NCBI GenBank assembly: GCA_910578585.1 | Contig: CAJTRG010000002.1 | Span: 146,849 to 210,848, forward strand | DNA from: an uncultured Mailhella sp. | GTDB taxonomy: Bacteria > Desulfobacterota > Desulfovibrionia > Desulfovibrionales > Desulfovibrionaceae | DNA length: 64,000 bases | Direction: 5' to 3' | Shown: in pieces, positions 1 through 8,808 of the stretch | How positions within the stretch are numbered: the stretch's first letter is position 1 | Layout: every line of letters begins with the position of its first letter | Notes under the pieces: generated by a model | Told to the model about the DNA's origin: nothing | What the model saw: only the letters and a program-made list of their open reading frames with translations | Databases searched by the model: none | Program-made: the position numbers and the translations under genes

Positions 1-1019
1 GGAGGGGTACCAGGATTTAATTTTAATGTCACAGACGGAATAACCGTATTTGGATTAACATGCTGATTTTGTTGTGTTCCTTGATTTTGCTGAGCAGAAA
101 GCAATTCATCAGGTTTTATGATTTCAGCATTTTCAATAAGATTGCCTGAACTATTTCCCGTTGCTTCAGCGATAAGCACAGGACGTTCTTGGCCTGCAGC
201 AGCAAATTGAGCCAAAAAATCACGGGAAGAAGTATCAGCCAAATTATCAATCATGCCGTCAATACTGTCTTGATCAGCAATAACAATACGGGGGCTGGCT
301 GGTTCTTGCGTGATTTGTGTATGTAAAACTTCTTCTTGTACGTCTTGAGTATTTGCTATTGAATTTGTTTGTTCAGCACTTTGCTGACGATCTTTTAGAG
401 ACTGCTGAAGAGTTTTTTCTGAAATTGCCGGCAAACTTTCCTGATTATCTTGTGAAATTTCAGCAAGTGCAGGTTCGTCTTGAACAACGTTTTCTGCCGC
501 AGTATCGTTTTGCGCAATAAGACTTTGTTCTGAAGGCTGAGGATTTTCAGTCTGTTCAGAATTTTTCTGTTCTTCTTTCGGTTCTTCAAGTCTTGCTTTA
601 ACTGTTTCTTCTTTTTGACTGACTTGCTTGTTAAAATTGACTCGCTGAGCTGTTGGCTTCCAGCGAGCTCCCATGGGGTCTTTATAAATACCTATAATAA
701 TATTGCCGTTATTATCCGTATTTTGCATGAACCCAAAGGCATTATCTTTTAAAACAACGGAGAGACCATATTCAGTAGCAATAACATTGGATATCATATT
801 CCCTTGAATTACTTGTAAATTATTTTCAAAGTTTTTGCCTTGAATAAGAATTTTATTGCTGTCTGTACGAATGGTTTCAATTTTTTCTTTTGCAGTATTA
901 TTGCTTACAATAATTTGATCAAAGTTCTTGTCCTGATTATAAGACCAGGAAATAGCCTGGGCTGCAGGAACTTTGGCTAAAAATACAATAAGCGCTAAAA
1001 GAATAACTTTTATTTTCAT
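1..1019 (-). CDS. Exported Gln/Glu-rich protein, N-terminal part (runs off left edge)
   Basis: Reading the minus strand from an ATG at 1019 gives an open frame to the window edge with no stop. It begins MKIKVILLALIVFLAKVPAA, a typical Sec signal peptide ending near AQA. About 100 residues of a beta-rich region follow, then a long low-complexity Glu/Gln/Ser/Pro/Ala segment that looks like a disordered linker. It starts two bases after the stop of the sigma-54 activator gene, so the two are probably translated together. I do not recognise a named domain. In related bacteria such a layout often precedes tetratricopeptide repeats, but that part would lie outside the window, so function is open. 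Confidence 0.72.
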   Translation of the reverse strand, partial: MKIKVILLALIVFLAKVPAAQAISWSYNQDKNFDQIIVSNNTAKEKIETIRTDSNKILIQGKNFENNLQVIQGNMISNVIATEYGLSVVLKDNAFGFMQNTDNNGNIIIGIYKDPMGARWKPTAQRVNFNKQVSQKEETVKARLEEPKEEQKNSEQTENPQPSEQSLIAQNDTAAENVVQDEPALAEISQDNQESLPAISEKTLQQSLKDRQQSAEQTNSIANTQDVQEEVLHTQITQEPASPRIVIADQDSIDGMIDNLADTSSRDFLAQFAAAGQERPVLIAEATGNSSGNLIENAEIIKPDELLSAQQNQGTQQNQHVNPNTVIPSVTLKLNPGTP

Positions 1020-1021
1020 AT

Positions 1022-2152
1022 TTATTCAATATTTCGTTTTTTTAATTTTTCAATAAGGGTTGTTCGTTTAATTCCAAGAATTTCAGCAGCTTGGTTTTTC
1101 ACACCCTCAACTTGCTCCAGAGCTTCATTAATAATATTGTCTTCAATCATTTCTAAAAATTCTTTCAAATTCATATTTTTATTTTTCATATCGTTGAGCG
1201 TTGGAAGAGCATGATTTTGTGCAGAACTTGAAAAATCTGAAAAACCTTGGGTTAAGATGGAAGTAAGGGATTTCTTTTCTTCCTGAGTTACACTGGAATT
1301 AAGGGATATTTCTTTTTCTTTTGTTTTTGCTTCAAAAATGGTAATTTCTTCTGGCAGTGGAGGAAGGGCACTAACATCACCCACGCCATTTAAAATTTTT
1401 GAAGATAAATCAGAAAGCACGACTTGAGGGCCGTCTGCTAAAATGCTTAAACGTTCGGTAAAGTTTTCCAGTTCACGAACGTTTCCGGGCCAGGTATAAT
1501 TTAAAAATACTTTGGCCACTTCTTCAGAAAGGGTTAATTGTCCACGTTCTTTCTTTTCGCAAAAATGTTTTAAAAAAGTTTCAGCCAAGGCAATAATATC
1601 ATTACCTCTTTCACGCAGTGGTGGTAAATGAAGCGGAATAACGTTTAATCGATAATATAAATCTTCTCTGAAATTGCCAAGGACAACTTCCTGTTCCAAA
1701 TCTCTGTTGGTTGCAGCAATAATGCGCACATCAATTTTTTTAGGGCCATTGCCGCCCACACGTTCAATTTCTTTTTCCTGCAAAACACGCAAAATTTTAA
1801 CCTGCAAAGAAGTATCCATTTCACCTATTTCATCAAGAAAAATAGTGCCGCCTTCAGCTAATTCAAAACGACCGGGTTTTGTGCGGATAGCATGAGTAAA
1901 CGCACCTTTTTCATGTCCAAAAAGTTCAGATTCCAAAAGTTCTTTAGGTATAGCACCACAGTTAACAGGAATAAAAGGAGCATTGGCACGTTTACTTTCT
2001 TTATGCAGCGTGCGCACGAGAACTTCTTTCCCTGTTCCAGATTCGCCTGTAACAAGAACTGTACTGTCTGTTGGGGCAACTTTACGAAGAATTCTAAAAA
2101 CTTCTGATAGAGATGTATCTTCGCCGATTATCCCTAAACCTTTTTGGGACAT
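1022..2152 (-). CDS. Sigma-54-dependent activator without receiver domain
   Basis: A 376-residue bacterial enhancer-binding protein that would use ATP to open sigma-54 promoters. The AAA+ domain starts almost at residue 1, so there is no receiver or other sensor domain. Walker A GESGTGKE lies near residues 36-43, Walker B GGTIFLDEIGEM near 101-112, and a Fis-type helix-turn-helix (NQAAEILGIKRTTLIEKLKK) ends the protein. The sigma-54 contact loop reads GAFTHA (83-88) instead of the usual GAFTGA. A good SD (GGAGAG) precedes the ATG. Length and lack of receiver recall FlrA/FleQ-like or PspF-like regulators, but the target is not shown by the sequence. The next gene downstream is the exported protein at the left edge. 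Confidence 0.9.
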   Translation of the reverse strand: MSQKGLGIIGEDTSLSEVFRILRKVAPTDSTVLVTGESGTGKEVLVRTLHKESKRANAPFIPVNCGAIPKELLESELFGHEKGAFTHAIRTKPGRFELAEGGTIFLDEIGEMDTSLQVKILRVLQEKEIERVGGNGPKKIDVRIIAATNRDLEQEVVLGNFREDLYYRLNVIPLHLPPLRERGNDIIALAETFLKHFCEKKERGQLTLSEEVAKVFLNYTWPGNVRELENFTERLSILADGPQVVLSDLSSKILNGVGDVSALPPLPEEITIFEAKTKEKEISLNSSVTQEEKKSLTSILTQGFSDFSSSAQNHALPTLNDMKNKNMNLKEFLEMIEDNIINEALEQVEGVKNQAAEILGIKRTTLIEKLKKRNIE

Positions 2153-2189
2153 AGTTTCTCTCCATAGGAGTAATTTAATTTATGTAATT

Positions 2190-2217
2190 ATTTTAGTACA
2201 AAAATAAAAAGTGTCAA
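2190..2217 (-). promoter_or_regulatory. Sigma-70-type promoter of the sigma-54 activator gene
   Basis: On the minus strand TTGACA (2217-2212) is followed after 16 bases by TAAAAT (2195-2190), about 40 bases upstream of the activator ATG. The -35 is a perfect consensus match and the -10 matches five of six. Confidence 0.6.
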
Positions 2218-2305
2218 TAGTCTGACAGATAAAAATTGAAATTTTTTATGCTGCTTCTCTCTGTTTTATCAGCATGTTAATTCTTTTTAATAGGTTAAAT
2301 AAAAA

Positions 2306-2339
2306 GGCTAAGAAATTTTACGAATAAAACCTCTTAGCC
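2306..2339 (-). terminator. Terminator after the exported hydrolase gene
   Basis: GGCTAAGA and TCTTAGCC form an 8-base stem around an 18-base AT-rich loop; on the minus strand the stem is followed by TTTTTA. It lies just downstream of the hydrolase stop codon. Confidence 0.6.
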
Positions 2340-2366
2340 ATGTATTAAAGAAAGACAGTATTTTAT

Positions 2367-3488
2367 TTATTTTGCAAAGGTATTCTTGAAAAATGTATCC
2401 AGCTTGGCAAAAGGAATAACATTCATGTTATCGTACAAATCTGTATGAGAAGCTCCCGGAATAATCATGAGCTCTTTGTTATCGCCTTTAAGAAGCTTAT
2501 AAGCATCCTGGCTGTACATCAAAGAATGAGCCTTTTCTCCATGAACAAGAAGAACGGCGCTTCTGATTTCCGGAGCATATTCAAATAAACGCATATTCAT
2601 AAGAGAACCGGCTGCAGTTGCTGTCCAGCCATTGTTGGAATTTAAACAGCGAGCATGATAGCCCCTTTTTGTTTTATAATACGCCACATAATCTTTTAAA
2701 AACTGTGGAGCATCGGCAGGAGCAACTTCCGGAAGGGCGCCTCCAGCTGTATACATTCCTGTTTTATAAGCTTCAGTTCTTTGTTTATTGTAAGCGACGC
2801 GCGCTTCATATCTGCCATTTTCATCAATGGAATCAAAATATCCAAGGGCAGTATTGCGGCTCATATCATACATTGTGATAATTGCGCTGGCTTTAATTCT
2901 TGTATCAAGTGCAGCTGTTTGCAAAGCCATGCCGCCCCAGCCGCAAATTCCAATAATTCCAATTTGTTCAGGATTTACATTTTCTCTTGTGGAAAGAAAA
3001 TCAATGGCAGCCTGATAATCTTCAACATTGATATCTGGGGAATTAAATGCGCGTGGATAGCCGGTACTTTCTCCGGTAAAGGAAGGGTCAAATGCAAGAG
3101 CAAGAAATCCTCGTTTTGCCATTTCCTGTGCATAAAGGCCGGAGGCTTGTTCTTTCACAGCACCAAATGGGCCGCAAACAGCAATTGCCGGAAGTTTTCC
3201 TGTAGAATTTTTGGGTTCGTAAAGGTCAGCAGCAAGCGTAATACCAAAATGATTTACAAATGTTACTTTTTTATGATTTACTTCTTGGCTTAGCGGAAAA
3301 ACTTTATCCCATTCGCTGGTCAGTTCGATTGGTTCGCTATGAATTGCCATATCTGTTATTGTTCCATAATTTTTCATATGTTCTCCTTTTAATTCTGTTT
3401 GAGAAGCCGCTTTTGCCTGCACATTCCATGCTGCGCCTGAGAAAGCAAACATTAAAGCACAACTCAAGATAACTATGCTTTTCTTCAT
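2367..3488 (-). CDS. Exported alpha/beta hydrolase (DLH/FrsA-like)
   Basis: A 373-residue protein with a Sec signal peptide (first ~27 residues, ending AWNVQAKA), so probably periplasmic. The body is an alpha/beta hydrolase resembling COG1073/dienelactone-hydrolase-like proteins: an early AVCGPFGAVKEQ segment, a LALAFDPSFTGES turn, the nucleophile-elbow region IGICGWGGMALQTA, and a C-terminal PGASHTDLYD that supplies the likely catalytic His. The elbow has Trp where related proteins carry the catalytic Ser (GICxSGG), leaving Cys as the only obvious nucleophile. The substrate is unknown. It is divergent from the LysR gene at 3621, which probably controls it, and has its own terminator. Confidence 0.85.
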   Translation of the reverse strand: MKKSIVILSCALMFAFSGAAWNVQAKAASQTELKGEHMKNYGTITDMAIHSEPIELTSEWDKVFPLSQEVNHKKVTFVNHFGITLAADLYEPKNSTGKLPAIAVCGPFGAVKEQASGLYAQEMAKRGFLALAFDPSFTGESTGYPRAFNSPDINVEDYQAAIDFLSTRENVNPEQIGIIGICGWGGMALQTAALDTRIKASAIITMYDMSRNTALGYFDSIDENGRYEARVAYNKQRTEAYKTGMYTAGGALPEVAPADAPQFLKDYVAYYKTKRGYHARCLNSNNGWTATAAGSLMNMRLFEYAPEIRSAVLLVHGEKAHSLMYSQDAYKLLKGDNKELMIIPGASHTDLYDNMNVIPFAKLDTFFKNTFAK

Positions 3489-3570
3489 TATATTTTCTCC
3501 TTGCTTTTTGAGTATGAATATGGGGGAATCAATGAAATAGCAAATACTTTGTTTTTATGGTATGGTATGC

Positions 3571-3600
3571 TTGACAGGCATAACACTTACTCAGTATACT
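3571..3600 (+). promoter_or_regulatory. Promoter of the LysR gene
   Basis: TTGACA (3571-3576), an 18-base spacer, and TATACT (3595-3600), followed 20 bases later by the SD and ATG of the LysR gene. The region is shared with the divergent hydrolase gene, so a LysR binding site is expected here, but I could not single out a clear T-N11-A box. Confidence 0.6.
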
Positions 3601-3620
3601 CAAAATTAGGAGAAATTTAT

Positions 3621-4514
3621 ATGGAAATCAGAGTATTACGGTATTTTTTAGCTATAGCAAAAGAAGAAACTATTTCTGGTGCTGCAAATTTACTCCACCT
3701 TACACAGCCAACACTTTCAAGACAAATAAAAGAGCTCGAAGAACAACTGGGACAAAAATTGCTTGTCCGTGGAAGCCATAGAGTTACACTGACGAAAGAA
3801 GGAATGATTTTATTAAAACGTGCTGAAGAAATTATTGCCATGGTTGATAAAACCGAAGCAGAATTCAATTCCATGGAAAATAAAATCAGCGGTGATATTT
3901 ATATTGGCGGAGGAGAAACATACGCCATAAAGCCCATTGCTGAAATTATGAAAACCATACGCGATGCGTATCCTCATATTTATTTTCATCTTTACAGCGG
4001 CAATTCCTATGATGTGGCAGAAAGGCTGAATAAAGGTCTTCTGGATTTTGGCATTTTTATTCAACCTGCTGATATTACAAAATATAATTTTATCAACCTG
4101 CCAGATTATGATGAATGGGGCGTTATTATGCGAAAAGATTCTCCCTTGGCGCAAAAAGATTTTATTGATAAAAATGATTTGCTGAATTTACCCTTAATTT
4201 GTTCCAGACAAGCCATTGCTAATGAATTATCTGAAAATATATTTACAAAATGGTTTGGCGAAGATTTTAATAAACTCAATATAGTGGCAACATTTAATCT
4301 TGTTTATAATGCAGCCATTATGGTGGAATCAGGCCTTGGCTATATAATTTCCCTTAATAAGTTAGTCAATACTTCAAAAACAAGTTCACTTTGTTTTCGT
4401 CCCTTATCACCTAAACTTGAATCTGGATTAAATATTGTTTGGAAGAAATCACAAGTATTTTCAGCTGCTGCGGAATTATTTTTAGAACATTTACGAAAAA
4501 ATTTTAATGAATAA
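3621..4514 (+). CDS. LysR-family transcriptional regulator
   Basis: A 298-residue LysR regulator. I chose the ATG at 3621 over an upstream in-frame start because TTAGGAGA sits at the right distance and the protein then begins with the canonical MEIRVLRYFLAIAKEETIS. The winged HTH occupies roughly residues 1-60 (AANLLHLTQPTLSRQIKELE). The rest is the periplasmic-binding-protein-like effector domain. It is transcribed away from the exported hydrolase gene across 130 bases, the usual arrangement when a LysR protein controls its neighbour. The effector is unknown. Confidence 0.9.
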   Translation: MEIRVLRYFLAIAKEETISGAANLLHLTQPTLSRQIKELEEQLGQKLLVRGSHRVTLTKEGMILLKRAEEIIAMVDKTEAEFNSMENKISGDIYIGGGETYAIKPIAEIMKTIRDAYPHIYFHLYSGNSYDVAERLNKGLLDFGIFIQPADITKYNFINLPDYDEWGVIMRKDSPLAQKDFIDKNDLLNLPLICSRQAIANELSENIFTKWFGEDFNKLNIVATFNLVYNAAIMVESGLGYIISLNKLVNTSKTSSLCFRPLSPKLESGLNIVWKKSQVFSAAAELFLEHLRKNFNE

Positions 4515-4528
4515 TGCGGTATTTTGCA

Positions 4529-4592
4529 GTGCTAATTATTTTTATCTTATCCAAGGTTAAACTTGACAAAATGCAGCATTAGCACATATTAT
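4529..4592 (+). promoter_or_regulatory. Promoter of the ABC ATPase gene with overlapping inverted repeat
   Basis: TTGACA (4563-4568), an 18-base spacer and TATTAT (4587-4592) form a strong promoter 44 bases before the ATPase ATG. An inverted repeat, GTGCTAAT (4529-4536) and ATTAGCAC (4578-4585), places one half upstream and the other inside the promoter spacer, a possible operator. No regulator is identified. Confidence 0.5.
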
Positions 4593-4635
4593 TAGCGTTT
4601 ATGGTTGGAAATGTAGCGGATGCATTGGAGGATAT

Positions 4636-5364
4636 ATGCCTATTCTTGAAATTCATAACGTACATAAATGGTATGGCGATTTTCATGTATTAAACGGAAT
4701 CAGTGAAACTGTTGAAAAGGGCGAAGTTGTTTTCATTTGCGGGCCTTCCGGATCTGGCAAAAGTACGTTTATTCGTTGTTTAAATAGATTGGAAGCCATT
4801 CAGCAAGGCACTATTTTGCTTGAGGGTGTTGATATTTATGATAAACGTCAGGATGTGAATGTTCTCAGAAGTGAAGTGGGCATGGTTTTCCAGCAGTTCA
4901 ATCTTTATCCACACCTCAGCGTTCTTGATAATATTACTTTAGCACCCATGAAAGTGCGCAGACTTCCCAAGCATAAAGCCGTTTCCATTGCCATGGAACT
5001 TCTTGAACGTGTGGGCATTTTGAATCAGGCTCATAAATATCCTATCCAATTATCAGGCGGACAGCAGCAGCGTGTTGCCATTGCCCGTGCTCTTGCCATG
5101 CAGCCAAAAGTTATGCTTTTTGATGAACCAACCTCAGCTCTTGACCCTGAAATGGTTAACGAAGTTTTAAATGTTATGAAAGGTCTTGCTTCTGACGGCA
5201 TGACCATGATGTGTGTTACCCACGAAATGGCATTTGCCAGGGAAGTTGCGGACAGAATTATTTTCATGGATCATGGCGAAGCCCTTGAAAAGGCAAGTCC
5301 TCAAGAGTTTTTTAACAATCCAAAACATGAACGTACCAGAGCATTTTTAAGAGAGATTTTATAA
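4636..5364 (+). CDS. glnQ: Polar amino-acid ABC transporter ATP-binding protein
   Basis: A 242-residue ABC ATPase of the GlnQ/ArtP/HisP type that powers amino-acid import from the cytoplasmic face. Walker A is GPSGSGKST (~residues 37-45), the Q-loop is in MVFQQFNLYPHLSVLDN, the signature is LSGGQQQRVAIARAL, Walker B is VMLFDEPTSALDPE, and the switch His lies in CVTHEM. GGAGGATAT precedes the ATG. It has its own promoter and no permease or binding protein beside it, so its membrane partner is encoded elsewhere. The family call is firm; the exact amino acid is not known, and the symbol marks the subfamily only. Confidence 0.88.
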   Translation: MPILEIHNVHKWYGDFHVLNGISETVEKGEVVFICGPSGSGKSTFIRCLNRLEAIQQGTILLEGVDIYDKRQDVNVLRSEVGMVFQQFNLYPHLSVLDNITLAPMKVRRLPKHKAVSIAMELLERVGILNQAHKYPIQLSGGQQQRVAIARALAMQPKVMLFDEPTSALDPEMVNEVLNVMKGLASDGMTMMCVTHEMAFAREVADRIIFMDHGEALEKASPQEFFNNPKHERTRAFLREIL

Positions 5365-5401
5365 TATTCATTATAAGATAGACTAATCATTATGAGGAAA
5401 T

Positions 5402-7084
5402 ATGAGTAACGAACAGGAAAAAGTTATTTATTCAATGCACCGTGTGACAAAACGTCACGGGCAAAAAGAAGTTTTGAAAGACATCACCCTTGGCTATTTT
5501 TACGGCGCTAAAATTGGTGTTCTTGGCTTAAATGGTGCAGGTAAATCATCACTTCTCAAAATTTTAGCAGGTGTTGATAAAAATTTTGACGGGAATATTG
5601 TTATTGCCCCGGGCTACAGCATTGGTTACCTTGAACAGGAACCTCTTGTGGATGAAACAAGAACTGTGCGTGAAGTTGTTGAAGAAGGCGTAAAAGAAGT
5701 TATTGATTTAGTTCATGAATTCAACGATATCAATGCGAAATTTGCTGAACCCATGGAACCTGAGGAAATGGACGCTTTGATTGACCGTCAGGCAAAAGTT
5801 CAGGAAAAGATGGACGCCATGGACGCTTGGGATATTGACTCTCGCCTTGAAATGGCTATGGATGCTCTTCGTTGCCCGCCGGCTGATGCAAAAGTTTCTG
5901 AAATTTCAGGCGGAGAAAAACGTCGTGTTGCTCTTTGCCGTTTGCTTTTGCAAAATCCCGATGTGCTCCTTTTGGACGAACCGACCAACCACTTGGACGC
6001 TGAATCTGTTGCCTGGCTTGAACGTTTCCTCCATACCTTCCCCGGAACTGTTATTGCTGTTACCCACGACCGTTATTTTCTGGATAATGTTGCGGGCTGG
6101 ATTTTGGAACTTGACCGCGGCAAAGGCATTCCATGGAAAGGCAATTACTCTTCATGGCTTGAGCAAAAGGAAAAACGTCTTGCCCTTGAAGAACGTTCCG
6201 ACAAGGAAAGACAAAAAACACTGGCTCGTGAGCTTGAATGGATCAGAATGGCTCCAAAGGGCAGACATGCCAAAAGTAAAGCCCGTATCAATGCCTACGA
6301 AGCCATGGTCAGCCATGAAAGTGAACGTCTTGCCGATGAACTGGAAATTTATATTCCGCCGGGACCACGCCTTGGCAACACTGTAATCCAGGCTGAAAAT
6401 ATTAACAAAAGCATGGGCGATAAAGAGTTAATGGAAAACATGAACTTTATCATCCAACCTGGTGCTATTGTTGGGATTATTGGTCCAAACGGAGCAGGGA
6501 AGTCAACCCTTTTCAAAATGATTACCGGCCAGGAAAAGCCAGACAGCGGCAGCATGAAGCTTGGTGAAACTGTTAAACTTGCCTATGTTGATCAGGGACG
6601 TGAAAGCTTGCAGGCTGGTAAAAGTGTTTATGATATTATCAGCGCCGGTTCTGAATTTATCAAGCTTGGCAACCGTGATGTCAATGCCCGTGCGTACTGC
6701 TCACGCTTCAATTTTAACGGCAGTGACCAGCAAAAAGATGTCAGTCTTTTATCCGGCGGGGAACGCGGTCGTCTGCACCTTGCGCAAATGCTCAAATCAG
6801 GCTCCAATGTTCTTCTTCTTGACGAACCAACCAATGATTTGGACGTTAACACCATGCGTGCCCTTGAGGATGCTCTTGAAAACTTCGCTGGCTGCGTGCT
6901 TGTTATCAGCCACGACCGTTGGTTCCTGGACCGTATCGCAACCCATATTCTTGCCTTTGAAGATGAGGGCGTTGTGAACTTCTTTGACGGCAACTACACG
7001 GAATATGAAGAAGACAGACGCAAACGCCTCGGCAAAAGCGCTGATACACCTCACCGCATGAAGTTCAGAAGATTAACACGATAA
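5402..7084 (+). CDS. ettA: Energy-dependent translational throttle protein EttA
   Basis: A 560-residue ABC-F protein with two nucleotide-binding domains in one chain and no membrane segments. It binds the ribosomal E site and ties translation to ATP level. Seen: Walker A GLNGAGKSS and GPNGAGKST, signatures EISGGEKRRVALC and LLSGGERGRLHLA, Walker B LLLDEPTNHLDAES and LLLDEPTNDLDVNT, and a charged linker between the domains (EKRLALEERSDKERQK onward). Length equals the usual EttA. TGAGGAAAT lies before the ATG, 37 bases behind the ATPase gene, and a strong terminator follows. Confidence 0.95.
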   Translation: MSNEQEKVIYSMHRVTKRHGQKEVLKDITLGYFYGAKIGVLGLNGAGKSSLLKILAGVDKNFDGNIVIAPGYSIGYLEQEPLVDETRTVREVVEEGVKEVIDLVHEFNDINAKFAEPMEPEEMDALIDRQAKVQEKMDAMDAWDIDSRLEMAMDALRCPPADAKVSEISGGEKRRVALCRLLLQNPDVLLLDEPTNHLDAESVAWLERFLHTFPGTVIAVTHDRYFLDNVAGWILELDRGKGIPWKGNYSSWLEQKEKRLALEERSDKERQKTLARELEWIRMAPKGRHAKSKARINAYEAMVSHESERLADELEIYIPPGPRLGNTVIQAENINKSMGDKELMENMNFIIQPGAIVGIIGPNGAGKSTLFKMITGQEKPDSGSMKLGETVKLAYVDQGRESLQAGKSVYDIISAGSEFIKLGNRDVNARAYCSRFNFNGSDQQKDVSLLSGGERGRLHLAQMLKSGSNVLLLDEPTNDLDVNTMRALEDALENFAGCVLVISHDRWFLDRIATHILAFEDEGVVNFFDGNYTEYEEDRRKRLGKSADTPHRMKFRRLTR

Positions 7085-7101
7085 CATTTTCAATTAATTT
7101 T

Positions 7102-7134
7102 GTATAGGGAAAATAGTTTTGATTTTCCCTATAC
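7102..7134 (+). terminator. Terminator after ettA
   Basis: GTATAGGGAAAAT and ATTTTCCCTATAC form a perfect 13-base stem with a 7-base loop, followed by TTTTAA. Confidence 0.8.
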
Positions 7135-7185
7135 TTTTAAATAAAGGTTACTGCAGACTTATAGTAAATTTTCAGAGGATATTTT

Positions 7186-8121
7186 ATGTCAGTTTTTAAA
7201 TTATATAATATCATTGATGATAATAAAGCGCATGAATGTAATCAATTATATGTAAAATAACGTGATATACAAAATTTTGTTGAAATGAATTTAGAATATC
7301 TTTTTAATATTAGACTGTTAAAAAGCGAATTTTCTTTTATTGCTAACGATGGAGGTAATGGAAGAATGGATACGCTTGGGCTTGATGAAAATAATTGCCC
7401 TGTAGTAATTGAATATAAGCGTAATAGTAATGATAACATTATCAATCAAGGTCTTTTTTATGTAGATTGGTTAAAATCACATCAAAAGGATTTTGAATGG
7501 ATAATTTTAGAAAAAATAGATAAAGAAACTGCAAAGTCTATTGATTGGTCCCAAACACGTTTAATTTGTATTGCAACTGATTTTAATCGTTATGATAAAT
7601 TTGCAATACATCAGTGTAAGGTAAATGTTGAATTAGTAACATATAGCCGTTTTGAAAATCAAATTTTGTTTAATTTTACAAATGTCAGTTCAACAAAAAA
7701 GAACGAGGAACTTACATTTAATAATACTGAATGTATTGAGAAATTAAATAGTAATACCTTAGATACTATTCCAAAAGCATATAACAAATTTGAAAATGCA
7801 AATACCATTGTAAAACTCATTTTTAAAGAATTTGAAGATTATATTTTTTCATTGAGTGATAATATTCAAAAAAATGTACTTATTCACTACATTGCTTATA
7901 AAAATATAAAGAATGTTGCTTGTGTTGAACTTTTTAAAAACAATTTAAAATTGTTTTTATCAATTAATCCAGAACAACAGTACATGAAAAAAAATCTTAA
8001 AATGCGCGATGTTACTTCTATTGGACATAGAGGAACTGGTAATTTAGAAATTACAATTAATTCGTTAGAAGATCTTGAATCAATCAAAGATTTAATTAAA
8101 ATAAGTGTTCAAAAAAACTAA
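7186..8121 (+). pseudogene. NucS-like/DUF5655 nuclease gene interrupted by an in-frame TAA
   Basis: An ATG at 7186, behind the SD AGAGGAT, opens MSVFKLYNIIDDNKAHECNQ and after 24 codons meets TAA (7258-7260). The same frame then continues without interruption to 8121. The continuation carries a PD-(D/E)XK-type nuclease core, GRMDTLGLDENNCPVVIEYK, near the start and a C-terminal DUF5655-like domain (RDVTSIGHRGTGNLEITI). Homologues of this layout normally run straight through the region of the stop (VK-stop-RDIQNFVEMNLE), so this looks like a single nonsense change in an otherwise intact gene. Restart at the ATG at 7285 is possible but lacks an SD and would drop part of the fold. Codon use is very AT-rich compared with ettA, which fits a transferred defence or accessory gene. 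Confidence 0.75.
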
Positions 8122-8239
8122 TCATTGCTTTACGAAGCTCTATTTTATTTTTTCAGTGATAGAATAATTTAGACTTGCTTTTATTTTCTTATTAGTATAC
8201 ATTCCTATTAATGATTAACCTCTAACAAAGGAAAATACT

Positions 8240-8404
8240 ATGTGTGTAATATGGATGCCTGCAAATCTTCTTACTAGTGGTATCGTTGATAAAAATGATA
8301 AAATTTGTTTTAATAAAGAAAATAAAGAAACTCATCTTGATACAGAAAGCACTAAAATAACCACAGAAAGCAAAACTACTTTGGAACAAGCAGAAAAGAA
8401 ATAA
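8240..8404 (+). CDS. Small hypothetical protein, 54 residues
   Basis: ATG at 8240 with AAAGGAAAA eight bases upstream gives MCVIWMPANLLTSGIVDKND followed by a hydrophilic Lys/Glu/Thr-rich tail ending EQAEKK. A terminator-like hairpin follows at once, so it looks like a separate small transcript. I recognise no family. It could instead be the remnant of a longer gene. Confidence 0.4.
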   Translation: MCVIWMPANLLTSGIVDKNDKICFNKENKETHLDTESTKITTESKTTLEQAEKK

Positions 8405-8430
8405 ACATTACAATAATAAATAGGAAGCAG

Positions 8431-8476
8431 ATAGCCCGATATAAAACTAATACATAATGTTTTATTATTGGGTTAT
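8431..8476 (+). terminator. Imperfect terminator after the small ORF
   Basis: ATAGCCCGATATAAAAC pairs imperfectly with GTTTTATTATTGGGTTAT around a short loop, followed by TTTTT. Confidence 0.5.
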
Positions 8477-8532
8477 TTTTATTAATATTGTCACGCTTAT
8501 TGATTAGTAAAAATTGTTGAATTTAACAAAAA

Positions 8533-8553
8533 AAGCTCGGATGAACCGAGCTT
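8533..8553 (-). terminator. Terminator after tRNA-Phe
   Basis: AAGCTCGG and CCGAGCTT form an 8-base stem with a 5-base loop; on the minus strand it runs into a T tract. It lies nine bases past the tRNA-Phe CCA end. Confidence 0.8.
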
Positions 8554-8561
8554 GAAATTCG

Positions 8562-8637
<76 letters not shown>

Positions 8638-8648
8638 AACGTTTGTTC

Positions 8649-8677
8649 TTTATATAGAACTTATTTTACTTTGTCAA
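8649..8677 (-). promoter_or_regulatory. Promoter of tRNA-Phe
   Basis: On the minus strand TTGACA (8677-8672), a 17-base spacer and TATAAA (8654-8649) lie just 11 bases before the mature tRNA 5' end. Confidence 0.75.
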
Positions 8678-8732
8678 ACACTTTTTTGATTTTTTCAAAA
8701 GTTTTATGAAAGCAAAATACCATGTATAAAAG

Positions 8733-8808
8733 TGGAGCCCATGAGCAGGATTGAACTGCTGACCTTATCCTTACCAAGGATACGCTCTACCGACTGAGCC
8801 ACATGGGC
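8733..8808 (-). tRNA. tRNA-Thr (anticodon GGT), copy 1
   Basis: The minus strand starts GCCCATGTGGCTCAG and closes with CATGGGC-TCCA. The anticodon loop TTGGTAA lies between TATCC and GGATA, giving GGT. The 76 bases are identical to the copy at 9191-9266. CCA is encoded. Confidence 0.97.

Noticed and set aside
2781..3293. Plus-strand ORF of 170 residues
   Set aside because: Antisense to the exported hydrolase; Cys/His content follows from the hydrolase codons read backwards.
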